Positions 12,401 to 24,400 of a DNA stretch of 64,000 nt are shown here, piece by piece. A model generated the notes under the pieces. It was not told the DNA's origin. It worked only from the letters and a program-made list of their open reading frames with translations, and searched no databases. Made by a program: the position numbers and the translations under genes. The number at the start of each line of letters is the position of its first letter. The stretch's first letter is position 1. Source of the stretch: Effrenium voratum (taxonomy: Eukaryota > Sar > Dinophyceae > Suessiales > Symbiodiniaceae); contig CAUJNA010003248.1 in the NCBI GenBank assembly GCA_963377175.1, forward strand, positions 1 to 64,000, in the 5' to 3' direction.

Positions 12401-15400
12401 ACATGACTACAAGGAACTCTGTATGCTGCTTACCTCGGCCAAGCAGCAAGATGCGCTCCTTGACAAAACGAGTCGCCAAAGGCAGTCCCTTTGCACCAGA
12501 AGTCTGGCATCAGCCCAGACTTGATTCGAGAAGCATGCCATCCATGGCGCTTGATGCCCGTGCAAACCATGACGTGTCGCGATAAATCGTTGTGTGTTTT
12601 CAAGCTGGCTGAGGGCTTTGCCTAGATGTCGGCAAGCCATGTAGGAGGTGTCTTCATTCTTGGTTAGTGAAGGTAAGTGCCACGTCCTCTTGCTTGTGCG
12701 GCACACCGATCGCTTGCTTGTTCATCGTCGGAAAATATGTTCAGCAGCAGGTTGAGCAGGAGCAATGGATGCCTTGCGTATGAGTTTCTGGCTGTGTACC
12801 TCCTCAAACTGCCCGGGCCTTGTGCTGAGACACCTTAAATTGCCCTTCTCTTGGTTGGACAAAGAGAGCTTGAGCTTCAGTTGCAGGTGACCGGTGTTTA
12901 CACATCTTCCGGTAGCCTTAGGCAATGCCAGTCATCCCGCCCCCCCTCCCCAGTCATAGCCACTTCCCGGCTAGCCTTATGGCAGGTAGAGCTGTTTAGC
13001 GATCCTGCCATGAGGACGGGAGAGCGGAATCGGGTGCTTGAAGCAACAGCATGGCTGTGAGGGGGGTCGCCCCTTTGGGTCTATCCCGGGCAAGGGAAGC
13101 GACCCTGGAAGGAACAAAGGAAGGAAGGAAGGAAAGAAGAAATCAATTCATCAAGGAAGAGCACGCAAATTTAACCCACTGATATTCTTACCACTCTCGT
13201 CAGGCAAACACACCATTCAACTTATTGGTATGGGGGGTGCCCGACGATGGCAATCCTTCCTCACTTGCTGAATGCTTCACCAACAGGCAAGCAGTATGCC
13301 TACAGCCGCGGTCAAAAGACCTTATTCACTTGTGCTTAGGGCTGGAGGTGGATTCGGGAGATGAGACCAGGGAAGCATGACCGTGGCCCATAGTTTTGAA
13401 GTTTTGACCATGGCGCAGTTGACAATTCGACATGCTTTGGAGCAACGTTGCTGGGGTCATTATTTTGACGGTTTCTGGGAGTTATATGGAGTTATCAAAG
13501 TCAGAAAATGGGGTTGTTTCCCTTTAACCAACCACTGAACGGGGGTGACTTTGTTAAAAATCATGAGGCCAGACCGTTGGCCTCGCCTTCGGCCGGTGAC
13601 TCTGAGTCGCCTCATAGGCACGGCCCAGACTGCTGGGTGGCCACCTGGATCTATGCCATGCTGCGGGCCGGCCCGGCCTGTTCAGTGCCGCCGTGGTGGT
13701 TCTGACTGTGGCGGGAAATCAAAAAGACCTCAGTTTCAAGGGGACATCGAAAGAAAACCAGCCTAGAGTTTTGGACGCCACTTGGAGACAACCCCAACAG
13801 ACTACAGAGTTGAGTGCTCTCGCAGGGGAGATGACGCTTCACACTTCGGCCACTTTCTATGAACTGGCGCCCCTCACGACTGCCTGCGGTTTTTTGAAAC
13901 GACTTTAAATGCCATTGGCAGGCCTTCAGTCACACCCCAAAAAGGGTTCCTTTTACGTTTGCCTTCAAAGCCACCAGCAGAGGGCTCTTTTCCATTCCAG
14001 AGACGCACCAATTTCAGGATGGCTTGGGCTTTACAGCTCATGGTCCTCAGATAGATGTGGTGTCGGGGGCCCAAATCGATTGCGCGGGTTGGCAACTCGA
14101 GATGGCCATGGTTCAAAACCAATGGTACCATTTTGGGATAGGTGCACCACCCATTTTAGTCTATCTTAGTGGGGATTGGGATGTTCACTTGGGGGTACCT
14201 GGTTGTGACTCATGGCCAGGTCAGAAGAAGCCAAGTCGGTTTATGGCAAGGGGGGCAAAACATGCTTTAACCATCAGACTCTGCAGCTTTAGGGGAGCCA
14301 CAAGGAGATTGCTTAGGCAACGGGGATTTTGAAATCTGTTTTAGCAAGGGTCAGCCCAACCCTGAAGGCAAGGCTGCTGTGACCACACGCTCGGCCATGC
14401 CACCTACGAGGCGGGGGGGAAGGCGTCACGCCGGCGGAGAAACTGTGCAATGTGTGAAATGGAGTACAGGCCTCCCGCCCTTGAATCATGTGCAGTCTTG
14501 AGGTTTCATGACCAGAGCCACATGGCTCCGAGCGGGAGCCCCCGCATGCGTAGCAAAATAGGCCGCTGGCGAGCATTTGTTCGTCAGTGGTAGCGGAGCC
14601 CTCGGCGGTGATCCGGGGGGCGCGCCATGGCCGAAGGGTCGGAGAAGGCGGAGAACAAGGGCTTCTCGAAGGAGGCTCCTCCGCCTAGTTGGGATGGTGG
14701 GTCGCCTCACCAGGAGTTTGAGCGCTTCGAGCGCGACGTGAAGTTGTGGGAGTTTGAGACGGAGGTGGAGCTGAAGAAGAGAGGTGCCAGACTCTTGAGG
14801 GGTCTGTCAGGCCCAGCGCGGGCAGTCGCCGATGCGCTGGAATTCGACAAGATTGCATGTGAAGAAGGGCTGGACAACATCATGAAGGCCTTGAGGGAGC
14901 ACTACAAGCCCCACTTGGAGGTGAGTCTGGCGAGGGCCTTGGAGCAGGCCATCTACGGGCAGGCGCGGCAGAGCAAGGAGGACTTTCAGGAGTACCTCAT
15001 CCGGATGGAGAAGGAGTTTGCGCGTCTTAGCAAGGAAGGTGTCAGGCTGCCAAGTCAGGCACAGGGCTACATCTACTACCGGCAGGCCTCGCTGACCGAG
15101 AACCAGGAAATGAAGCTCACCACATGGACCAATAATAGTTTCGAGTTGGGCCAAGTGGTCGGGGCGCTCAGGAAGCTCGACAAGGTGATAAAGGATGACA
15201 AGGGCAAGGCGAGGCTGTATAACGAGACTTTTGCCGAGTTCGAGGCGCCTGAGGAGCACGTGGGTGGTTTGGAGAACGAGGAGTACAGCCAGAGCGACGA
15301 GGAGTATGTGTACCTTGAAGAAGGAGCACTTCAGAACGTGTATGAAGAAGACGAAGTGAACATGGCTCTCACAACGTATAAGGAGGTGCGGGAGGCGATC

Positions 15401-18400
15401 AACGCCCAACAGAAGGGGCGGCAGTACTACAAGCCAGTCTTTGGCAAAGGGCGCGGGGGCTCCTCAAAAGGAAAAGGCAAGGGCAAAGGACTCCAGCGCG
15501 TCCACATCGAGCAGATCAAATTGCGGACCCGCTGTGCAAGGTGCGGCAACATAGGCCACTGGGCTCGGGAGTGCCGGGCGGCCCCAGACAAGCGCGGCTT
15601 GGAGAACCAGGCCAAGATGCAGGCTGGAGGAGGCCCACCTTCGAGTACGGGAACTGCAAACACAGGATCTAGCCGGAGCTGGTTTTGTGCAGTTGGAGAC
15701 GAACATGATGCGGGAGGACAGCCGGGGTCTGTGGTTTTCAGTAGTTGTTTGATGGCCGGGGGAACGGTCAACGAATTTTTCGGTGGGACATCGCAGGCCG
15801 AAGCAGCGCAAATGCGGAGGCCGGTGAGTGAACGCAAGCCTGAGGTTGAATTTCCATGTGCGGTTGAGACGGGGAACTCATCGTGTGCGATGAGACAACA
15901 TGGACAATCAGATGGGGACGATTGTTTTTGCGGGATTACAACTCAACCAGCACAGGGAGTGGTAGACACTGCTGCACAGGATGGTCTTTGGGCGAAAGAG
16001 CTTTGGCCAGCTTGCAGTGTGCATTGGACAAGCATGGACTTCGATGCGTGTGGACCGGCAAACAGGGACGTGCCCAGGGTGTTGGAGGCAGAGCTCATAC
16101 TTTGGGGATTGTGGCAATACCTCTGGGATTAGCTGGTACAACGGGGATTCTTGAAGCCACCGTCGTGAAGGAGTCGGTTCCACTTCTTTTGCCGATCAAG
16201 CTGCTTCGTCAAATTGGGGCAACCATCAATCTCGTGACCATGACTCTTGAACTGCAAATCAATGGGCGAACCCTGGAACTCCATGAACTTCCAAGCGGAC
16301 ATGTGACAATCGATGTGCTTGATTTTGGTCCAGGAGGTTTCAAGGTTCCAGACACAGCAGCGGGCTACCGGGATTCAGATTTTCAGATGGCGAGTCCCGG
16401 AGTATTTCTGGGCACAAGCCTCATGCCCGGAAAGCGACCCAATTCGATTCCTCCCGAGAGCAATGCCGTTGACTTTGGTGGGCAAGATCAAGGAATCGAG
16501 GCTCACTCCGGCGGCAAGGCAGAACGTCTCCGAGCAGAAGGACGTTCACTATCACAACCCACGTCGAGCTCTACGGGGATGGAGAGTGATGATGGACCGC
16601 TACATCGACCTGGTGCAATATGTGGGACTTCACGAATGGGTGTCCGGATGGCTCTCAATTGGGCCTTTGCAAGAAGTGGAAGGATACCGGAAATCAGTTG
16701 GGACAAGCTTGTGCGATGTCTACGGACAGCTCATCGAGTCGGCGGAGAAGCTCACCCCGCTGAGGACCAAGGAGATGCCGAAGAAGAGGGAGAGCGACTG
16801 CACGCATCCAAGTCACCATCTGAAGGGCGGTGGCAACAAGCACATGAGCTACGTGGTGTGCAGTCTGTGCAATGCCAGGTGGCGGACGGAGATGTCATCT
16901 GCAGAGATCAAGGCGAAGCTCAAGGAGGACAAGGTGCCGGTCTTCGTGAAGAACCCGAGTCAGGACCAGCCCGTGGGCCAGGAGATAAAATCCAAGGGTG
17001 TGGGAAAGCTCGAGGACCACCCGGAGATCATGGATTACAAGGAGGAGGTCCGCCGGCTGAGCAGGAAGATGGAGAGAATGACGCAAGTGGTACGAGCGGT
17101 GGAGGAGATGCAACGCTCCCAGACCATGGAGGACTACGAAATGGAGAAGGTCGACGAGTTGGGGACGATGAACGAGAGCAGCCCATGGAAGCTGATTCCG
17201 AGCTTCGACCAGAAGGATCTACCTCAGAATCAACAAGCACAAGTGAGTCAAGAAGCAGCACCAGCGAGGAAGATGACGGTACGGAAGTTGTCAAAGAGCC
17301 CAAGCCGGAGTCGATGAAGCAATGGTGCAGAGTGGCTACTCGGGAACAGGCAGAAGGAATCATGGACATGGAGAACGGCTGGTTCACGGTGAAGAACTTG
17401 GCGGAGAAGAACGACGGCGTCTACCTGGAGGTGGTGCCCACTCGACGATACATGCTGGAGGAGATGGTGGAGAGTCCAGACGAGGTGTCACTCAACAGGC
17501 ACGTGAGAAAGCGGCTGCGAAAGAGCATGAACCAGGTGACCGAGGCGCTTGCGGTGGACGTGGCGGAGGTTTATTCACCACCGCGTGTGACAACTGCGGC
17601 AAAGAGGCTTGGGTTGTCAACTGGAGTCGCGGTCGACAAGATCACGGGCTATGACCTGGCGTGTGAGGAGGATCGGAAGAAGATGTGGAGAAAGTTGAGA
17701 GAGGATGATCCTCTTCTGATAGTGCTCAGCCCTCCATGCACTGCCTTTTGCCAACTTCAGAACCTCAACTACGGCAAGATGACCTGGGAGCAAGCAGTGA
17801 CTATGATCTGCACGGGCATTGAACACATGGAGATCGCAGCGGCGGTGGCTAAATGGCAGATGAGGCGAGGGAGACTCTTCGCACTGGAGAATCCGGCGGG
17901 TTCTCTTGCATGGGACGAGAAGTGCATCTTGGAGCTGATGGGCTTTGAGGGAGTCGAGACGATAAAGAACGACATGTGCGCCTTCAAAATGTGTGTGCAC
18001 GGGAACGAGCAGGAAGGGTACAACCAGAAGCCCACAAAGTGGATCACCAACTGCCCCGAGATCGCTCAGCTCCTGGATCGAAGGTGTGACCACTCACATG
18101 CGCATGTGCCCTTGCTGTCGGGAAAGGCAGCCAAGGCAGCAATATATCCGGAGGAGTTGTGTGTCGCGATCGCCCAAGGATTGAAGAACTACATCAAGCG
18201 CAAGAAGGTAGTTAGATTCGCTGGGAGCTACCACGAGGAGGAGGACACCGAGAAGTACACCTTTGCGGAGGAAGATGTGGGAGATCTGGAAGAAGATCTA
18301 CGCCAAGAAGAGCGAGTACGTGGGCCTGGACCGAGAATTCCGACCATGGTGACCAAGGAGGAGAAGGGCAAGATCATGAAGATGCATCAGAACCTCGGTC

Positions 18401-21400
18401 ATCCGAATACGTTGGCTTTCGTCAGGATGCTGCGCGCAGGGCGTGTGAGAGAAGAGATTATTAAGTGGGTGCAGGAAGAGTTCCGATGTCCGGAATGTGA
18501 AGCGCATCCACTTCCCAAAGCGCCAAGGCCAGCGGTGGTGCCGAAGACCTATCGACCAGGAGTGGCACTGGGGATCGACCTGGTGTTCATCCCAAGTGTG
18601 AGTTCGGCCCCTGGATTGGCACCACTACTTCCTGCACTCAACATGGTGGATCTGGGTACCAACTACCAGATGATCGAAGTGGTGGAGAACAAGGAACCGC
18701 AGACGGTGTTCAGAGCATTGTGGAGAACGTGGTTCCGGACTTTCGGCGCACCTGAGTATCTCACGGTGGATGAGGGCACGGAGTTCAAAGCAGAGTTTAG
18801 CAAGCTATGTGCTGACGCTGGGATAGTGGTCTTCAAGACGGCAAGCAAGGCTCCGTGGATGCAGGGACGAGTCGAACGGCATGGAGGTCTCTACAAGACG
18901 ATGTTGGCTCACGCGAGGGAATCAATGCCACCGGGAAGTCATGCGGAGCTTCTGAGGCTAATGCAGGAGATCGAGGCGGCGAAGAACAGGTTCAGCAATA
19001 GATCTGGCTTCAGCCCTACGCAGAGGCAAGTTGGACAATGGCCTAGAGTTCCTTCATCTATGATGAGCGACGAAGCTATCGATCCCACCCTGCAGTCGCA
19101 GAACAACTCCGACGATTACATCAAGATGCTTCAGATGAGGGAGGTGGCGCAGGAAGCGTTCGTCAAGGCGAACTCGCGCGATGCTGCAAGGCGGGCTATG
19201 AGGGCTAGGCCACGGACTCAGAGAAGTTGGAAGCCTGGAGATCTTGTGTATGTGTATCGGATCTTGAGAGAAAGGCGAAGGGTTGACGGCGGAGGTGGCC
19301 GCATTACCCGCAAGGCAGTGTGGACCGGGCCAGGCACCGTGTTGAGCATGGAAGGCGCGGTGGTTTGGATCAACATGATGGGGGAGCTGTGGCGCACTGC
19401 TCAGGAACAGGTCCGGGACGCGACGCAAGAGGAACGGCTTGGAGCAGAGGTAGTGGCAGAGTCATTTCAGGAGATGCAAGAGCGACTGAAGCGGAATCCT
19501 CATCGTCCTGGATACCGCGATGTGACACGCGATGCGGCGGAAGAGGAGCACTGGGAGGCAGAAGCTCGAGCACAAGCAGGTTTACCTGGGGAAGTAGATG
19601 AAGAGCTCGAGGTGGCGGACGCTGGAGATGATCCTGTAGATCATGAAGGGCAAGAACGTGGACAACCCCGACGGCGACTTGAAGAAGATGTTCAGCCAGA
19701 GCTTCCACCAGTCCCGGAGGACATGGAAGACGAGGAGAATGCGCAGAGTGAGGAATCCAAGTCGCAGCCAGAGCCGGAGTCAGAGGAAGCCGAAACCGGG
19801 CGCGACTGGAGAAGGAAGCATTGGAGATGAATGATACGATGGATGGGATACCGTCTAGCGGAAGCAGTGGACCCCATCGATCCGAACGAGGCGCAAGGTG
19901 GAGAACGCATTTGGCAGCTCCATACTTCAATGAGGTGTTCTTCGGCCTGGAGGAGGAGATCCAGTCGGAGAGTATCGAGCCCGGGGAAGACTACTGGGTG
20001 TACATCACGTGCGAGAAAGGAAGGCCAGATTTAAGCCAACAGATGTGAAGCAGTGTCCGATTCCTCTTCGATCAATACTCAAGGAGAGGAAATCCTTCAT
20101 GAAGTTCATTGATGGAACCGAGCGTGTGGAGGAGGACCAATGGAGCTGGTTGGACGACAAGCGGCCTACGCGAAATTGGTGGAAAGGGTACACCGAGTTC
20201 AAGGTGGACCAGGAGCAGGTGGCGGTGAATCAGACCTTTACTACTGCAGGAAAAAGACGTGGAGATGGAGAAATCTACGACCACGAGATCCTGGAGGGCG
20301 AGAAAGCCGAGTGGAATTGCGCGGACAAGGAGGAGTGGCAGAAGATTGTGGAGAGCGGCGCGGTCAAGGTCCTCTCTGTGACGGAGTCGCGGAAGGTGAC
20401 GAAGGAGTTGGAGGCTCGGGGAGAACTTGGACGCATACTACCGACGAGAATGGTGAGGCGCTACAAGCCTTCGGAAGAGGTTGGAGTGCCTGCTTCAAGA
20501 AAGAGCCGATGGTGTGTGCGAGGAGATAAAGATCCGGACATCCTGGAGTTGCAGCGGTTTGCGCCGACGGTGGCAACTTCGTCTTTGCAGGTGGCAATGC
20601 AGGCGGCGGTCAATCACGATTTGGAGTTCAAGATCGGGGATCTCAAGAGTGCCTTCACGCAGTCAATGCCTTTGATTCGAAGGCGTGGTAAGCTGTACTG
20701 CAGGCAGTGTCGAGGAGGGCACAACGACCTGGAGGAGGGACAGCTGGTGGAGATTGTCCTCGGATGCTATGGATTGCCGGATGCCCCTTTGCACTGGCGG
20801 CGGACTTTGAGACGGTACCTCATCGGCACCCTGGGATATAAACCTTCAAGGATGGATCCGTGTATGTTTCTGCTTCATGTACAAGGTCTTCTCAAGGGGA
20901 TCGTCCTGGTGGAGGTCGACGACCTGTTGCTCATGGGCAAAGATGAGCATCATGAGCGGGTGAAGAAGTTGCAGGAGCGATTCAAGTTTGGGAAGCTCAA
21001 GGACGTGGATGAGAAGGGCGTGGGCTTCAATGGTAGGAGAATCAGAATTGAGCATGGAGTGGTGAAGATCGACATGGAGAAGTTTGTGCGGGAGAGACTG
21101 GGCGAGATGAATATCGAGAAGGAGCGGAAGAAGCATCCTGGAGCTCTACTACAGGTGGAGGAAACGGCAGCGGCTAGGAGTGTGTGTGGTGCTTTGAATT
21201 GGATTGGAAAGGAGGGGCGTCCCGATGCTGCGGCAGCAGCATCTCTCTTTTCATCCAAGCTCAAGAAGATGACCATTGCCGATGTCATCGATATGAACAA
21301 GGCCGTGCGCAAGATCAAGGACAACCCCACTTTGTCGTTGCAGATTCAGAAGCTGGAGGACATGCGGTGGGGTGTGGTGACGGATGCTAGCTGGGCCAAT

Positions 21401-24400
21401 ACCACGGAGAACCGTTCGCAAGGTGGTCACGTGGTGATTACCTTCAACAAGGAGCTGATGAGTGGGGTGCGGGCCAAGACGAACATTCTAATGTGGAAGA
21501 GTGGCAAGCTGCCTCGAGTTGTTGGGTCTACGCTGGCCGCGGAGACTCAGTCATTGGCTCGTGGCGTGGGGGAGCTCATCTGGGCCAAGGTGGTGTACTT
21601 GGAGATTGTGGATCCCACATTCGAGCTGAGGGACTGGCAGAATCAGGTACGCGAGGAAGGATATCTTGCCCTTGCTCGTGAAGACAGTGCGGAACAGCTG
21701 AAGGAGGCATTGGCGGTGGTGGATGCCAAGTCGCTGTTCGACTTGATCAGCCGGGACTCTCATGGAGGCCAGGATCGCCGAACGGCGATCGACATCCAGT
21801 TGATCAAGGAGGAGCTGCGGGCATTGCACGGAAGTGTGCGCTGGGTGGAACACTTGGACATGCTGGCAGACAGCCTCACCAAGCGCGACGGGTCCACGGA
21901 GAGCTTGACGAAGGTCTTGGAGTCGGGGGAGTACGGCATCGAGGCTGAGAGCAGCGTTTTGGCCAGGAGGGCCGATTCAAGGGCGAAGAAATTTTGAGGC
22001 GCTGTGAAATGGAGTACAGGCCTCCCGCCCTTGAATCATGTGCAGTCTTGAGGATTTCATGACCAGAGCCACATGGCTCCGAGCGGGAGCCCCCGCATGC
22101 GTAGCAAAATAGGCCGCTGGCGAGCATTTGTTCGTCAAATGATTGCTTGCGGTTTGACCTTGTGTATTGGCGGCAATGGGAACTATGGACACAACTAGCA
22201 TCATTGAAGATGCATCTTCTTAGGTCGTTGGCTCATGTTTGTGCAGTGTTTGGCAGCCGCTTTGCCCGTGGACCGCGCTGGGACTGAACTGTCACATCTT
22301 GTGGCTTCGCCAGGTCAACTTCTTCCCCTACAGTGTCAGCATTTGACTTAGTTCTTGTTGGATCCATTGGTAGATGATATTGGCAATTTGATGATTATTG
22401 CATAAACCCCGCACGGAAGCGTCGGAACATAGTATGCTTGTGCTCCCATCTGAGATGATCAACATGCAAGCTTTGGATATGAATGATATTGCAGATCCCT
22501 TCCGGAAGAGCAGCAATGGTGCGATTTTAAAACATGTTGCCATAGGATGCACGCAAGCATATTTCCACTCTTCTTGTCCACACCATTGCATCTTTCCAGG
22601 TCCCCAGGTTCGCAATGCTAGGAATACCACATCCAGTGTTGCTCCGAGAACGACGCAGAGCCGCACCTCACATGGGATATGTTGGGTGTCAGACGCTCAT
22701 TTCCATGTATAGGCTTGGCTTCCTTTGAGGGAAGGCTGGCAGCTCTGGCCTTTGCAGAAAGGGCTCAGAGCAATAGGATTCTGCAGCTATGGCGGCCTAT
22801 TCCCCTGCGGTGCAGGCTCGTGCATGAGTGAGGTCTATGGGGTGCATCGGCGTATCAAAGGAGGTAAGCCTTTGCAGTCAGAGGAGCAACAAGATGTCGT
22901 TGAGTCATTGAGAGGATCGCAAGTGGCTGCAGCAGCTACTTGAGGAGAAACTGGCAATGGGCAATACCATTTTACTTTGCTTTTGACACTGAACCGTTTT
23001 GAAGCAGATGAATCACGTAACATGTCAAAGTCCAGACAAGCCCAAAGTTCCCGTTGCACAATCACTCAGTTGGGGCAGGCATTAGTACCTCCCCCTCAAA
23101 GTTCGCAGATCTTTTCTAATCAGCCTGTCCAAACTCCTACTTTTACGCTCCTGCTTATGCGGTGTGAGATGTACGCATGACACAGGATCTGAGGCCCGAA
23201 AGAACCATTGACCATGATGCAAGCAAACCTTGGTAGACACTCTTTGCGTCGTTTGGTTCTGGCTAGTTAATTGGCTATCCTGACATTGGGAGCATGCTCA
23301 TTCGGTGTCAGCTCTGTTTCGCCGATTCTGTTTGATAAGCTTCAAGATTCTGGTTGGTTGCCAGTCCTCTTGCAGCAATGTGGACAGTGGGTAAGAGCCA
23401 TCCTGATTCCTTGATGTATGTTTCCATTTTTTCCTGTCTCCGAACTTGAGACATGCTGGTCTTTGTAGAGAATCGGGTGTAGCGAAATCCCACAACACAG
23501 TTGGCTGTGGGTCAAAAAGAAGGTACCCAACATATCCAAAATGGGTTACCCTGGCTAAATGGAGCCAAGGACTAGCACTTGTCCATGTTTTGGTGGTTTA
23601 ATTTTGACCCATACCCACTTGACCTAAGAAACATTCTGGGTCCCAGTGATCCTGCGCTGAGTCTGTTGCCGCCCCGGGGGAAGGGGCAAAAGGACATGAA
23701 TCTGATTCTGTTTTTTTTTTCTTTGGCCCCCCCCTGCTGCTCTCCTTCCACATTTGGACTCTAAATGTAACGCATAATTTACTCTTCTTGCCTGAATCCC
23801 CAATGTGAATTCTTGGGAGAAGCGCTGTGGAGGCCATGGATGCTGGTTTTTGAAACTAGATGTCTGCAACACACACATCACAACTTGTAACAGCGCAGGC
23901 CCCCACAACGTCCCCCGTATAAGAAGGGGCCCGTTTCTTCGAAAGCGCGAGATGGAGCTTCTGGACTTGGAGAGCTTCGTGCCGAGCTCCGAGGATGAGC
24001 AAACGGAGCGGAGGTGGCCGGTGAGAAGGCGACGGGGTCGGGTCCAAAAAGATGGCCATGGCACAACACGGTACGAAGCACCTTGGCAAATGGAACCAAA
24101 GACGAAAACCTGCGGTTTGTTTTGGCTCTCCGAAAATTTGGGGCCACAGATGCTTCCGCCAAAAAAGAGGTGTCCTTTCTTGGAGAACAGCGCTACACCC
24201 ACAAGGTGGTTGGCGGACGTGAAGCTCAAATGACGTGCGCTGGAGTATCCGAATTCAACCACATACCCAGCAAATACAATTTGGCAGCCACAAAGCCATG
24301 TGTGCATTGGGTCGCAGGTCCGGACAAGGCCGCAGGGGGGAACCAATAGAATTTGCATTTGGGCTGCGCGTCATGTAAGCATGTGAAGAAAGCCATCGGT

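Larger units (their letters stand above)
15883..19830 (+). pseudogene. Copia Pol part 1: protease end, MTase-like domain, integrase (frame-disrupted)
   Basis: This frame is open for 1,315 codons, but only parts are convincing. About 15990-16390 continues the protease (ALASLQCALDKHGLRCVW; GILEATVVKESVPLLLP). About 16450-17290 is a low-complexity shadow of the neighbouring frame. About 17310-19820 is good again. It holds a cytosine-MTase-like domain (17560-18190) with SPPCT (C619) and ENP (E669). An integrase follows with an HHCC zinc motif (HQNLGHPN...CPEC) and catalytic triad D899, D963, E998, with the D-D35-E spacing of retroviral integrases. The tail is acidic. The frame ends without joining the RT. 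Confidence 0.8.
14453..22137 (+). mobile_element. Ty1/copia LTR retrotransposon with methyltransferase-like domain
   Basis: A 7.7-kb element flanked by near-identical 134/135-bp LTRs (TGTG...GTCA) and a 4-bp target duplication, AATG (14449-14452 and 22138-22141). The order is Gag with zinc knuckle, protease, a Cys/His-rich segment, a cytosine-MTase-like domain, integrase, reverse transcriptase, RNase H. Integrase before RT defines Ty1/copia. A probable primer-binding site follows the 5' LTR. The polyprotein is spread over all three frames with about five shifts, so this copy is probably not autonomous unless some shifts are assembly errors. It lies in intron 15 of the host apyrase, in the same orientation. 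Confidence 0.93.

Noticed and set aside
16313..17317. Independent gene in the second frame of the copia element
   Set aside because: Its content is a segment of the same polyprotein displaced by frameshifts.
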